The notes beneath the pieces are model-generated. The model saw only the letters and a list, made by a program, of their open reading frames with translations. It was not told the origin of the DNA and did no database searches. Of a DNA stretch of 64,000 nt, positions 52,459 to 60,988 are shown one piece after another. Source of the stretch: Sphingobacterium sp. FBM7-1 (GTDB lineage: Bacteria > Bacteroidota > Bacteroidia > Sphingobacteriales > Sphingobacteriaceae); the NCBI RefSeq assembly GCF_020687765.1, contig NZ_JAJEWJ010000011.1, positions 29,092 through 93,091 of the forward strand. Reading direction: 5' to 3'. Every line of letters begins with the position of its first letter. The stretch's first letter is position 1. The position numbers were made by a program, and so were the translations under genes.

Positions 52459-53847
52459 ATGGAGAGCAATCGGATCAACTTAAAAGAAAAAATTGGCTAC
52501 GGCTTAGGCGATGCCGCCTCTTCTATGTATTGGAAGTTGTTCAGCATGTACCTGATGTTTTTCTATACCGATATTTTCGGAATAGAAGCGAAGGCTGTGG
52601 GCACCATGTTTTTGATTACCCGGGTGTGGGATTCCTTGTTTGATCCCGTAGTGGGTGTTTTTGCGGATCGTATCCATACGCGATGGGGTAAATTCCGGCC
52701 CTTTATTTTGTATATGGCAATACCCTTTGGTGTAATGGGCGTCTTGACTTTTTATACACCCTCATTCGGACACACAGGCAAGATGGTGTATGCGTACCTG
52801 ACCTATTCGATTATGATGATGGTATATTCGGCTATTAATGTCCCCTATGCATCTTTATTAGGCGTAATGAGTTCTTCTCCCAAAGTACGCAACGTGCTAG
52901 CCACGTATCGAATGACTTTTGCTTATTTGGGGAGCTTTGTGACCCTATTACTATTCAGTCCCTTAGTTCACTACTTCAGCGGCGGGAGCCAAACACTTAC
53001 CAATCAGCAACAAGGATGGACGTGGGCTGCATTGGTCATTGCAATATGTAGCGTCATCTTGTTTTTGTTGTGTTTTTCTTGGACACGCGAGCGCGTCACT
53101 CCTACACAGGAACAGCGATCTACCCTTAAGGAAGATATTCGGGATCTCTGGCATAATGGCCCATGGTGGATATTGCTCGGGGCCAGCATCATGACTTTGT
53201 TGTTTAACTCCGTGAGGGATGGAGCGGCGTTATATTACTTTAAATATTACGTTCAGGAAGAGATGTTTGGCAATATTTACCTATTTCGTATACCTTTTGT
53301 ACTGAGCGGGTTGTATCTTGCTGTAGGACAAATAGCGAATATTATCGGCGTTATCGCAGCGGCACCGTTGAGCAACAAGATTGGGAAGAAAGCGACATTC
53401 GTTTTAGCAATGGGCGTCGCGACGCTGGGCAGTGTAGCTTTTTTTGGGCTGGAAAGCCAAGACCTATGGGGCATTTTTGGCTTACAGGTGGTGATCAGCA
53501 TCTGTGCGGGCACCGTCTTTCCCCTTCTTTGGTCCATGTATGCCGATTGCGGAGACTATTCAACGTATGTTACCGGTAACAGAGCCACAGGTCTGATTTT
53601 TAGCTCGTCTTCGATGAGCCAAAAGCTTGGCTGGGCCTTAGGGACCGCTTTGACCGGCTGGCTATTAGGTTACTTCGGCTTTCAAGCAAACACCTTACAA
53701 TCCACCGAAACCTTGAAGGGTATACGGATGTTTCTTAGTTTGTTCCCTGCCATCGCGGCCGCTTTATCCGTCGCTTTCATTAGCTTTTATCCGCTAAACG
53801 AAAAGAAAATGCTTCAAATTTCCGACGAATTGCAAAAAGGAGAATAA
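52459..53847 (+). CDS. GPH-family sugar:cation symporter (MelB-like)
   Basis: Inner-membrane transporter with about 12 helices, 462 aa. The N-terminal GYGLGDAASSMYWKLFSMYL and the motif TRVWDSLFDPVVGVFADRIH, then TRWGKFRPFILYM, are hallmarks of the glycoside-pentoside-hexuronide (GPH) family. Conserved C-terminal SMYADCGDYSTYVTGNRATG is also typical. It is 3 nt after GH130 and 2 nt before the epimerase. Import of mannobiose or short manno-oligosaccharides from the periplasm is inferred from the operon. Confidence 0.92.
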   Translation: MESNRINLKEKIGYGLGDAASSMYWKLFSMYLMFFYTDIFGIEAKAVGTMFLITRVWDSLFDPVVGVFADRIHTRWGKFRPFILYMAIPFGVMGVLTFYTPSFGHTGKMVYAYLTYSIMMMVYSAINVPYASLLGVMSSSPKVRNVLATYRMTFAYLGSFVTLLLFSPLVHYFSGGSQTLTNQQQGWTWAALVIAICSVILFLLCFSWTRERVTPTQEQRSTLKEDIRDLWHNGPWWILLGASIMTLLFNSVRDGAALYYFKYYVQEEMFGNIYLFRIPFVLSGLYLAVGQIANIIGVIAAAPLSNKIGKKATFVLAMGVATLGSVAFFGLESQDLWGIFGLQVVISICAGTVFPLLWSMYADCGDYSTYVTGNRATGLIFSSSSMSQKLGWALGTALTGWLLGYFGFQANTLQSTETLKGIRMFLSLFPAIAAALSVAFISFYPLNEKKMLQISDELQKGE

Positions 53848-53849
53848 TA

Positions 53850-55067
53850 ATGACAACACGGAAAGGCCTATTACGTGCAGACAAAGAAAGAGAAATAATA
53901 AGCATGAAAGGATTTAGAGCGGAATTAGAAAATAATATACTCTCTTTTTGGAAAGACAAGATGGTCGATGAAGAGCACGGTGGGTTTTTTGGAAAAATGG
54001 ATATGTCGAACCGGATCCACCCTACCGCAGATAAAGGCGCGGTAATGACCTTTCGTGTCCTGTGGACATATGCGGCAGCCTATCGCGTTTTGGGGAACAA
54101 AATGTATCGGCACATTGCGGAGCGAGCATACCGATACGGGAGAGACTTCTTTATGGATACGGTAAATGGCGGTGTATATTGGACGGTGAATTATCGTGGA
54201 CGTCCGGCAGACCGAAAGAAGCAGCTGTATGCACAGGCTTTTGCACTGTATGCCATAACCGAATATTATCGGATTACGGAAGAAGCGGAAGCGCTTACAT
54301 TAGCGATGGAACTTTTCACGCAAATAGAAAAAGGTGCAGATCGTAATTTGGGAGGGTATGTAGAAGCATTTGCTGAAGATTGGATGCCCTTGTCGGACAT
54401 GCGGCTCAGTGAAAAAGACCAGAATGTGGAGAAGACAATGAATACTCATTTGCATATTATGGAAGCATACAGCAACCTCATGCGCGTCCATCCGGTACCT
54501 CGGGTTGCGCGAGCTTTAAAAATGCTGGTGGACACCTTTATCACCAAGATATACAACCCGAGCGGTCATCTGGGGCTCTTTTTCGATAAAAATTGGCGAA
54601 AAACAAGTAACGTTGTTTCTTTCGGCCATGATATTGAAGCCGCTTGGTTATTGCAGGAAGCTGCATACGTACTTGACGACAACGCGCTCATTGAACGATG
54701 CCGTCCGATTTCCATCGCTTTGGCCGAAGCTACCTGTGAAGGGCTGTTGGCGGATGGCAGCCTCGCCTATGAGCGACACAACAGTCGTATCGACGAAGAA
54801 CGTCACTGGTGGGTACAGGCGGAAGCTGTCGTAGGCTTCAGCTATTTAGAGCGGCTGTGTCCCCAACAGGGCTTCGGGGAGAAGGCAGCCCGACTTTGGT
54901 CATATATACAGCATCAATTAGTGGATGTCGAACATGGAGAATGGTATTGGAGTCGTTTGGAAGATGGATCCATTAACAAATCCGATGACAAAGCTGGCTT
55001 TTGGAAGTGTCCTTACCACAATGGGCGGATGTGTTTGGAGTTAATCGAAAATTTTGAAAAGGAGTAG
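53850..55067 (+). CDS. AGE-family cellobiose/mannobiose 2-epimerase
   Basis: Cytosolic (alpha/alpha)6-barrel epimerase that converts beta-1,4-mannobiose to mannosylglucose, giving GH130 its substrate. It is 405 aa. The core begins at ATG 53904 (MKGFRAELENNILSFWKDKM); ATG 53850 is 2 nt after the symporter stop and adds 18 charged residues, so either start is possible. Conserved active-site segments are HGGFFGKMDMSNR, NTHLHIMEAY, VVSFGHDIEAAWLL, RHWWVQAEAVVGF and the C-terminal DKAGFWKCPYHNGRMCLEL. Whether it prefers mannobiose or cellobiose is not visible, but the operon favours mannobiose. Confidence 0.92.
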   Translation: MTTRKGLLRADKEREIISMKGFRAELENNILSFWKDKMVDEEHGGFFGKMDMSNRIHPTADKGAVMTFRVLWTYAAAYRVLGNKMYRHIAERAYRYGRDFFMDTVNGGVYWTVNYRGRPADRKKQLYAQAFALYAITEYYRITEEAEALTLAMELFTQIEKGADRNLGGYVEAFAEDWMPLSDMRLSEKDQNVEKTMNTHLHIMEAYSNLMRVHPVPRVARALKMLVDTFITKIYNPSGHLGLFFDKNWRKTSNVVSFGHDIEAAWLLQEAAYVLDDNALIERCRPISIALAEATCEGLLADGSLAYERHNSRIDEERHWWVQAEAVVGFSYLERLCPQQGFGEKAARLWSYIQHQLVDVEHGEWYWSRLEDGSINKSDDKAGFWKCPYHNGRMCLELIENFEKE

Positions 55068-55090
55068 CATTTGAAAACTGTAACCGAAAG

Positions 55091-56224
55091 ATGGATAAAT
55101 TAGGTTTACTACTTATTATAATCAGTATGGGGATCATCGGGGAAGCGTGTAAGAGCACTTTTTCAGATGGGGTTACCGTTTTACCATCAGATACACTTGC
55201 AACGGAGGAAACTAAGCGATTATATGAGCGGATTTGGGATATAGCCTCAAGAGGCACCATGGTTGGTCATCAGGATGATCTCGCATATGGTCACCTGTGG
55301 TACAATGAAGATGGCCGAAGCGATGTAAAGGATGTAACGGGGGACTATCCCGCGGTGGTTGGTTGGGAGATTGGTGATTTAGAATTGGGTAAAATGCATA
55401 ACCTCGATTCGGTATGCTTTACAAGGATGCAAAAATATATAAAGGAAACTGCACGTCGCGGAGGTATTACAACAATCAGTTGGCATACCAACAACATAGC
55501 AACGCAGCACAACGCATGGGATAATCAGCAAGACACTATTGTTCGCACGATATTGCCAGGCGGTGTACATCATCACGCTTATTTGGGCTGGCTGAGTCGT
55601 ATAGGAGACTTCTTTCTTCAGCTAAAAGATGAGAATGGAGCGTTTATTCCGGTGGTTTTCCGTCCCTATCATGAACACACCGGCTCCTGGTTCTGGTGGG
55701 GAGCAGATCAATGCACCGCCGAAGAATATAAGGCATTATGGCGGATGACGGTGGCGTATCTCCGTGAAACAAAGCACATACATCATTTACTTTTTTGTTA
55801 TTCGCCAGCTGCGGTCAAAAGCGAAGCGGAGTTTATGGAACGTTATCCGGGAGATGATGTTGTAGATATGGTGGCCTTCGATTGCTATGTTCAGCGAAAA
55901 GAATCCATTAGTGATGATCTAAAGACATACAAAAGGCAAATGGAAGTAAATATTGATATTGTTACTTCCGTGGCGGAAAAAACGAGAAAGATCGCGGCTA
56001 TTGGTGAAACGGGTTTAGAAGGGGTTATAGACACTACCTATTTTACCCAAACGATCTATCCTTTAATAAAGAGCAAAACTTTAGCTTGGGTTTTATTTTG
56101 GAGAAATGCATATGAAGTAGACAAACGTGAACATTATTATTTACCCTTTACAGGACACGCTGCCGCCTTCGATTTTGAGAACTTTACAAAAAAGGAAGAC
56201 GTTTTGATGAACAACGATTTGTAA
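55091..56224 (+). CDS. GH26 exo-type mannobiohydrolase, lipoprotein
   Basis: Second GH26 enzyme, 377 aa, with a lipoprotein signal (MDKLGLLLIIISMGIIGEAC). The opening LYERIWDIASRGTMVGHQDD and LAYGHLWYNEDGRSDVKDVT are typical of the Bacteroides Man26A type that releases mannobiose. Catalytic residues are Glu195 in FRPYHEHTGSWFWWG (acid/base) and Glu306 in IAAIGETGLEG (nucleophile). It has no Ig-like domain, unlike the first GH26. It lies 23 nt after the epimerase and is last in the mannan operon. Mannobiose release would match the downstream epimerase/phosphorylase route; exo-action is inferred from recalled family members. Confidence 0.9.
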   Translation: MDKLGLLLIIISMGIIGEACKSTFSDGVTVLPSDTLATEETKRLYERIWDIASRGTMVGHQDDLAYGHLWYNEDGRSDVKDVTGDYPAVVGWEIGDLELGKMHNLDSVCFTRMQKYIKETARRGGITTISWHTNNIATQHNAWDNQQDTIVRTILPGGVHHHAYLGWLSRIGDFFLQLKDENGAFIPVVFRPYHEHTGSWFWWGADQCTAEEYKALWRMTVAYLRETKHIHHLLFCYSPAAVKSEAEFMERYPGDDVVDMVAFDCYVQRKESISDDLKTYKRQMEVNIDIVTSVAEKTRKIAAIGETGLEGVIDTTYFTQTIYPLIKSKTLAWVLFWRNAYEVDKREHYYLPFTGHAAAFDFENFTKKEDVLMNNDL

Positions 56225-56239
56225 ACCGTATCTCTCTTT

Positions 56240-56273
56240 CATTTTAACCAATGTAAAATGTAGTTGTTTTTTT
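56240..56273 (+). terminator. Weak AT-rich terminator candidate after the mannan operon
   Basis: CATTTTA (56240-56246) and TAAAATG (56254-56260) form a 7-bp stem with a 7-nt loop, followed by a T-rich run to 56273. The stem is short and A/T-rich, so termination here is uncertain. Confidence 0.35.
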
Positions 56274-56314
56274 AGATAGAAAAAAACGCTATTTTTAATT
56301 GGAAATTGGGAGAT

Positions 56315-56773
56315 ATGAAGAAATTATATGGACTGATCGTCATCTGTTATTGTTGGATAGGAGTCCTACAAGCACAAACTCCACAAAAGCCCGGCTGGAT
56401 TTTGGGAGCATCTGCAGGATGGCAATACCAAAGCGGGAACTTTGTGAAATTATCGGGATGGGGATTGTTCGCGCCCAATGATGATCAATATATAAAGTTT
56501 AACGCCGGAGCTAACCTCACGTGGATGCAAAACAAAACGACGGTTATACCGGAACTCGGGATCACATATTATCTGCGAAACAGTTTAATTTTTCCGTTTC
56601 TACAAGCAGAAGTCACTCCGTATACCATTACACCTAAGGCGGGGATAAGTATCCTCTCGCTCGTAGACCTCGGTATAGGCTACGGATTTGATATGGATAC
56701 CAAGAACAATTTTAAAGCCTTAAAAGGATTAACCGGGTCGATCACTTTAAACATACCGTTCAATTTCTATTGA
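56315..56773 (+). CDS. Small outer-membrane beta-barrel-like protein, function unknown
   Basis: A 152-aa protein starting at ATG 56315 (MKKLYGLIVICYCWIGVLQA, signal peptide ending in AQT); the frame continues upstream only to a TTG at 56306. The mature part has alternating hydrophobic and polar strands rich in Gly and Tyr (GWILGASAGWQYQSGNFVKL, FNAGANLTWMQNK, VIPELGITYYLRNS, VDLGIGYGFDMDTKNNF) and ends in LNIPFNFY, an aromatic C-terminus. This is the pattern of a small outer-membrane beta-barrel. I do not recognise the family. It lies alone between the mannan operon and HU, with a weak -7-like TATTTTTA at 56290-56297. A link to the mannan locus is possible but unproven. Confidence 0.75.
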   Translation: MKKLYGLIVICYCWIGVLQAQTPQKPGWILGASAGWQYQSGNFVKLSGWGLFAPNDDQYIKFNAGANLTWMQNKTTVIPELGITYYLRNSLIFPFLQAEVTPYTITPKAGISILSLVDLGIGYGFDMDTKNNFKALKGLTGSITLNIPFNFY

Positions 56774-56962
56774 TAAATGAGCATATCTGGATATACTGTA
56801 ACCAAAATACGCACTGTTAGGATGATGAAAACAGGCAGAATAATTGATGTTTAGACATCTTTCTGTTCTAAAACTGTATAAATAGTTGATACAGAAAAGT
56901 TTTCGTAGCGATGAAGTTTCGTAAAAAAACAAAATAAATTTTTAATCATCATAAAAAAAAGA

Positions 56963-56970
56963 TACTTTTG
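56963..56970 (+). promoter_or_regulatory. -7 box of the HU gene promoter
   Basis: TACTTTTG is an exact TAnnTTTG match in an A/T-rich stretch, about 60 nt upstream of the HU start codon. It gives a leader of roughly 55 nt. The upstream side is A-tract-rich. Confidence 0.6.
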
Positions 56971-57030
56971 CATCCCCAAACAGCTGTTGCGTTAAGGGTT
57001 GAGAAATAAATAATTACAGTAAAAACAGAT

Positions 57031-57315
57031 ATGACTAAAGCAGAAATTATTGCGGAAATCTCTAATAAAACAGGCTTAGAGAAAGTAGATGTTCAAGAAA
57101 CAGTAGAAGCGTTTTTTAAGGTGGTGAAAAACGCAATGATTAGCGGAGAGAATGTGTACGTTAGAGGTTTCGGAAGTTTTGTTGTGAAGAAAAGAGCAGA
57201 GAAAACAGCTCGTAATATTTCAAAAAACACAGCAATTATCATTCCGGCACACTATGTGCCAAGCTTCAAACCCGCAAAAGTTTTTGTAGAGAAAGTTAAA
57301 CAGGGGAACAAGTAA
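57031..57315 (+). CDS. HU-family DNA-binding protein
   Basis: Nucleoid protein of 94 aa that bends DNA as a dimer. It starts MTKAEIIAEISNKTGLEKVD and has the HU/IHF signature VRGFGSFVVKKRAEKTARNI, where the arm GRNP is replaced by ARNISKNTAI. The C-terminal IIPAHYVPSFKPAKVFVEKV is typical of the Bacteroidota form. It has its own strong promoter, and the TPR gene follows after 11 nt, so both are probably on one transcript. HU rather than IHF is the safer name. Confidence 0.95.
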   Translation: MTKAEIIAEISNKTGLEKVDVQETVEAFFKVVKNAMISGENVYVRGFGSFVVKKRAEKTARNISKNTAIIIPAHYVPSFKPAKVFVEKVKQGNK

Positions 57316-57326
57316 AACACACTGAA

Positions 57327-58160
57327 ATGAATACCAAACAAATAGTAGTGATCGTTATTGTAGTCGTCTTAATGGGAGGGTTGCTTGCACGTCCTATCAA
57401 GGGTTTGGTAGATCAAAATACAGGTGCTAATGATACGGCGGATGCAGGAACTTCCTCCGCTTTTAACCTTCAGACCGTGTCAGACATTACCAAGCAGTCT
57501 ATAAATGCTAATATAGCGCAGGAAATTACTGTGCTGGAAGAAAAAGCAGCACTAGCCAGTGGTGAAGAAAGACTTGCAATCCTAGAAGAGCTGGCGCAAA
57601 AGTGGGACGACCTGGCTAAGTTCGCTCCTCAAGGATTTATCTATGAGGAAATGGCAGAAATTTCTCCTAAATTTGAATATTGGCTGAAAGCGGGCGACAC
57701 CTATCGGGCAGCATACACCAATCTGCAAGATACGGCGATGTCGGCGGAGCTTAACAGACTAGCTATTCAGGCGTATGAAAAAGCAACAGCGCTGGACGAA
57801 AACAGTCTAGATGCAAAAACCGGATTAGGGGCGGCTATGGTAACAGGAGGTGGCAATCCCATGGCTGGGATCGCCTTGTTGCAAGAGGTCGTTGCGAAGG
57901 ATCCTAAAAACATTCCTGCAAATAAAACCCTGGGGCTGTTTTCTTTGCAGTCTCGACAGTTCGACAAAGCTATTGAGCGATTCAAGACAGTTGTCGAATT
58001 AAGTCCCGATGCAGAATCGTACTTTTATCTAGCAACGGGCTATGAAAACATTGGATTGAAGAACGAAGCTATCGCTGCTTTTCAGAAAAGCAAAGAGATG
58101 GCGGCGGATCCAACCTTATCTCAGTTCATAGACAGACGTGTCGAAGAACTAAGCAAGTAA
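57327..58160 (+). CDS. TPR-repeat protein with N-terminal membrane anchor
   Basis: A 277-aa protein with one N-terminal hydrophobic segment (about residues 5-23, IVVIVIVVVLMGGLLARPIK), so it is anchored in the inner membrane with the rest in the periplasm. A helical region (about 55-120) is followed by tetratricopeptide repeats from about 145. The clearest are AIQAYEKATALDENSLDAKT, AIERFKTVVELSPDAESYFY and AIAAFQKSKEMAADP. It follows HU by 11 nt. TPR domains mediate protein contacts; the partner is unknown. Confidence 0.85.
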   Translation: MNTKQIVVIVIVVVLMGGLLARPIKGLVDQNTGANDTADAGTSSAFNLQTVSDITKQSINANIAQEITVLEEKAALASGEERLAILEELAQKWDDLAKFAPQGFIYEEMAEISPKFEYWLKAGDTYRAAYTNLQDTAMSAELNRLAIQAYEKATALDENSLDAKTGLGAAMVTGGGNPMAGIALLQEVVAKDPKNIPANKTLGLFSLQSRQFDKAIERFKTVVELSPDAESYFYLATGYENIGLKNEAIAAFQKSKEMAADPTLSQFIDRRVEELSK

Positions 58161-58196
58161 TTCACATATTAATTTATCATTAAAAACATTAAAGCT

Positions 58197-58286
58197 ATGC
58201 CAAGCGGAAAAAAAAGAAAAAGACACAAAATGGCTACGCACAAGCGTAAAAAACGTTTAAGAAAAAACAGACACAAGAAAAAATAA
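58197..58286 (+). CDS. AURKAIP1/COX24-domain small basic protein (ribosome-associated, 29 aa)
   Basis: A 29-aa ORF (MPSGKKRKRHKMATHKRKKR then LRKNRHKKK), in which 17 residues are Lys or Arg. This is the short conserved protein of Bacteroidota that carries the COX24/AURKAIP1 (mS38-like) motif KRHKMxxHKRKKRLRKNRxKK, and it is considered a ribosomal small-subunit protein. It starts 36 nt after the TPR gene stop and is followed by a strong terminator at 58325. It is easily missed because of its size. Identification rests on the very characteristic sequence. Confidence 0.9.
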   Translation: MPSGKKRKRHKMATHKRKKRLRKNRHKKK

Positions 58287-58324
58287 GCTTGTGGGTCATT
58301 AGACCTCTCAGCCTATTAGGCGTC

Positions 58325-58370
58325 ATACAATCTGTAGTTTTAATCCTAAAACTACAGATTGTATTTTTTC
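58325..58370 (+). terminator. Rho-independent terminator after the COX24-like gene
   Basis: An 18-bp perfect stem (58325-58342 with 58347-58364), 4-nt loop ATCC, then a T-run to 58369. It ends the HU/TPR/COX24 transcript. Confidence 0.9.
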
Positions 58371-58436
58371 ATTAATGCGTTTTTATGTTTCATCAGGCTA
58401 TATACGATCTGTATAATAGCCCTAAATGAGTAGCTG

Positions 58437-59990
58437 TTGGTAAAGGAATTAATTATCGATTCAACTCCCGACAAGGGGGTGACTATTGCTTTACTACAGG
58501 ACAAACAGCTTGTTGAGCTGAACAGAGAACAGGCCGATAATAATTTCGCCGTAGGTGATATTTACTTAGGGCGTATCAAAAAGATAATGCCTGGCCTCAA
58601 TGCCGCTTTCGTAGATGTAGGCTACGAAAAAGATGCGTTCTTACATTATTTAGATTTAGGACCTCAGGTTCAGTCTTTGCTCAAGCTAACACGAATAGTA
58701 AAGAATGGCAGCTATCAAGAGAAGCTGCTCAATAGTTTGAAGCTTGAAAAGGACATTGATAAAGCAGGGAAAATTTCGGATATATTGAGCCGAAACCTGT
58801 TATTACCAGTACAGATTGCCAAAGAACCTATCTCAACGAAAGGACCTCGATTAAGTTCGGACCTGTCTATTGCGGGTAGATTCGTCGTATTGGTTCCATT
58901 TTCGAGCGCGGTTTCCATATCCAAGAGAATTAAAGGAAGTGCTGAGCGGAATAGACTGAAGAAAATAGTGGAGAGTATCAAACCACCAAATTTCGGAGTT
59001 ATCATCCGCACAGTTTCGGAAGGAAAAGGTGTCGACGAATTAGAGAAGGACCTTTTAGATTTAATCTCGAAATGGGAACTGTTTACCAAACGCCTTAAAA
59101 GTGTGGAGCCTGCCCATAAGGTATTGGGCGAAATGGATAGAGCTTCTACCATTTTACGGGATATATTAACGGATGAGTTCACACATATCCATGTCAACGA
59201 CGACGCATTGTATGATGAAGTAAAATCATACGTGCAGGAAATTTCTCCCGATCTGGAAAAAATAGTGCGGCTTTATAGACATAAAGAGCCTATTTTCGAT
59301 CATTTCGGCGTCGAAAAACAGATTAAGGCGTCTTTCGGTAAAACGGTTAACCTGCAAGGAGGTGCTTACCTAGTCATTGAACATACAGAAGCACTCCATG
59401 TTGTAGATGTCAATAGCGGTAACCGAATTGCTAGTAAAGAAAATCAAGAAGAAAATGCGTTGCTCGTAAACAAAGAAGCAGCGAAAGAAATCGCAAGGCA
59501 ATTGCGATTACGTGATATGGGGGGCATTGTGGTTATTGATTTTATCGATATGCACAAACCTGCTAATCGCAAAGAATTGTACGGTTTTTTGAAAGAATGC
59601 ATGGCAAGCGATCGCGCCAAGCACACCATTCTTCCACCAAGTAAATTTGGACTCGTACAAATCACCCGACAACGGGTTAGACCCGAAATGAGCATCGTGA
59701 CAAATGAAAAATGTCCCGCATGTGGAGGAACGGGTGAGATTCGTTCAAGCATCGTATTGCTAGACGATATCGAAAGTAATTTGAGTTACATCTTAGAAGA
59801 ACAGAACGAAAAAGGGATAACACTCAGTGTACATCCCTACATAGGCGCCTACATTAAGTCGGGTTTGTTCTCCATTAGACTCAAATGGTTTTTTAAATAC
59901 GGTAAATGGATTAAACTAAATATCGTATCATCTTATCATTTGACACAATTTAAATTCTTCAATGCAAAAGAAGAAGAAATTAAATTATAG
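58437..59990 (+). CDS. rng: Ribonuclease G (RNase E/G family), TTG start
   Basis: Endoribonuclease for rRNA maturation and mRNA decay, 517 aa, without the scaffold of RNase E. It starts at TTG 58437; the only in-frame codon between it and the stop at 58431 is CTG, so no ATG is available, and VKELIIDSTP is the expected beginning in this group. An S1-like domain follows (about 40-120, VGDIYLGRIKKIMPGLNAAF). Catalytic aspartates are in VVDVNSGNR and VIDFIDMHKPANR. The zinc-link motif is CPACGGTGEIRSS. The terminator at 60004 follows. Use of TTG may keep expression low. Confidence 0.93.
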   Translation: MVKELIIDSTPDKGVTIALLQDKQLVELNREQADNNFAVGDIYLGRIKKIMPGLNAAFVDVGYEKDAFLHYLDLGPQVQSLLKLTRIVKNGSYQEKLLNSLKLEKDIDKAGKISDILSRNLLLPVQIAKEPISTKGPRLSSDLSIAGRFVVLVPFSSAVSISKRIKGSAERNRLKKIVESIKPPNFGVIIRTVSEGKGVDELEKDLLDLISKWELFTKRLKSVEPAHKVLGEMDRASTILRDILTDEFTHIHVNDDALYDEVKSYVQEISPDLEKIVRLYRHKEPIFDHFGVEKQIKASFGKTVNLQGGAYLVIEHTEALHVVDVNSGNRIASKENQEENALLVNKEAAKEIARQLRLRDMGGIVVIDFIDMHKPANRKELYGFLKECMASDRAKHTILPPSKFGLVQITRQRVRPEMSIVTNEKCPACGGTGEIRSSIVLLDDIESNLSYILEEQNEKGITLSVHPYIGAYIKSGLFSIRLKWFFKYGKWIKLNIVSSYHLTQFKFFNAKEEEIKL

Positions 59991-60003
59991 TCGAAAAGAG
60001 CTT

Positions 60004-60037
60004 AAAAAGGACGATTTTTGCTAAAATCGTCCTTTTT
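60004..60037. terminator. Terminator between rng and miaA, active in both directions by sequence
   Basis: A 15-bp perfect stem AAAAAGGACGATTTT (60004-60018) with its reverse complement (60023-60037) and loop TGCT. T-run on the plus strand and, read from the other side, on the minus strand. It serves the convergent rng and miaA genes. Confidence 0.88.
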
Positions 60038-60082
60038 CAATTTTCCGAGATTACGCTCGTTTGTGGGGGCATCGATTAGCTA

Positions 60083-60988
60083 TTATAACCAATGGATCTT
60101 AATGCCGTCTTTTTCCATTTTTCGGAAATACGTCATTTGTCTTTTCGCATAGCGATGTATCTCTGTGTTCAATTTGTCAAAAAATTCCCCATAAGATAGT
60201 ATCCCCTGTAAATACAACGTGGTATATTTATATTCCAGGCCATAGTAAATTAAATCTTCTGGATCCATGCCGTTCTCGATCAAACCACTTACTTCATCAA
60301 TAAGCCCTTCCTCTAAGCGCTTATGGAGTCGCTGCGTAATCAATTCTCGTCGCTGTTCCAGTGGTGGGCAGAGTCCGAATACGCGGTAATTGTTGATAAT
60401 ACGCTGTCGCTTTGTCGGCTGTGGGTTGCGTTGTAAATACAACAGAATTTCCAACGCGCGCACTAATCGCTTATGGTTGTCAAAATCTACCTTTAGGTCC
60501 TCAGGGATGCCAATTTCATGAATCCGAGAGCGAAGTTCATCTATTCCTAATAACGATAAGGCGTTCTGAAGATGGCTATCTTTTGGTATCTGCGTATACG
60601 GACGCTCTTGCAAAACAGACTGTATATAAGAACCCGTGCCTCCACAAAGTATAGTCTGTTTTCGCTGGGTTACTATTTGGTCATAGACGTCAAAGAAATC
60701 CGATCGAAAAAGGTCAACATTGTATTTTTCTCCAGGTTCCTTGATGTTGATAAGATGGTATGGAAGGTCTCGATATTCCCTTAAATCCTTCCCTGTCCCG
60801 ATATCCATTTTTTTATATACCTGACGGGAATCGGCTGAAATTATTTCACCATCTATCCTTGTCGCTAAGTCCACCGCAAGACCCGTCTTGCCTGACGCCG
60901 TGGGGCCGAGCAGGATAATTAAAAAATCAGGCGAAAGTTTTTCTTTCGCCTGAAGTAAGATTTCGTTTACGTACGCAGTATTACTCAC
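60083..60988 (-). CDS. miaA: tRNA dimethylallyltransferase
   Basis: Adds a dimethylallyl group to A37 of tRNAs reading codons that start with U. It is 301 aa. The P-loop is LGPTASGKTGLAV, the substrate-binding motif is ISADSRQVYKKMDIGTGKD, and further family segments are GTGSYIQSVL, NHKRLVRALEILL and the C-terminal YAKRQMTYFRK. The ATG at 60988 overlaps the stop of the oxidoreductase upstream by 4 nt, so the two genes are translationally coupled. Confidence 0.96.
   Translation of the reverse strand: MSNTAYVNEILLQAKEKLSPDFLIILLGPTASGKTGLAVDLATRIDGEIISADSRQVYKKMDIGTGKDLREYRDLPYHLINIKEPGEKYNVDLFRSDFFDVYDQIVTQRKQTILCGGTGSYIQSVLQERPYTQIPKDSHLQNALSLLGIDELRSRIHEIGIPEDLKVDFDNHKRLVRALEILLYLQRNPQPTKRQRIINNYRVFGLCPPLEQRRELITQRLHKRLEEGLIDEVSGLIENGMDPEDLIYYGLEYKYTTLYLQGILSYGEFFDKLNTEIHRYAKRQMTYFRKMEKDGIKIHWL

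Noticed and set aside
58715..59197. 160-aa minus-strand ORF
   Set aside because: Antisense to RNase G, which is certain from its catalytic motifs.
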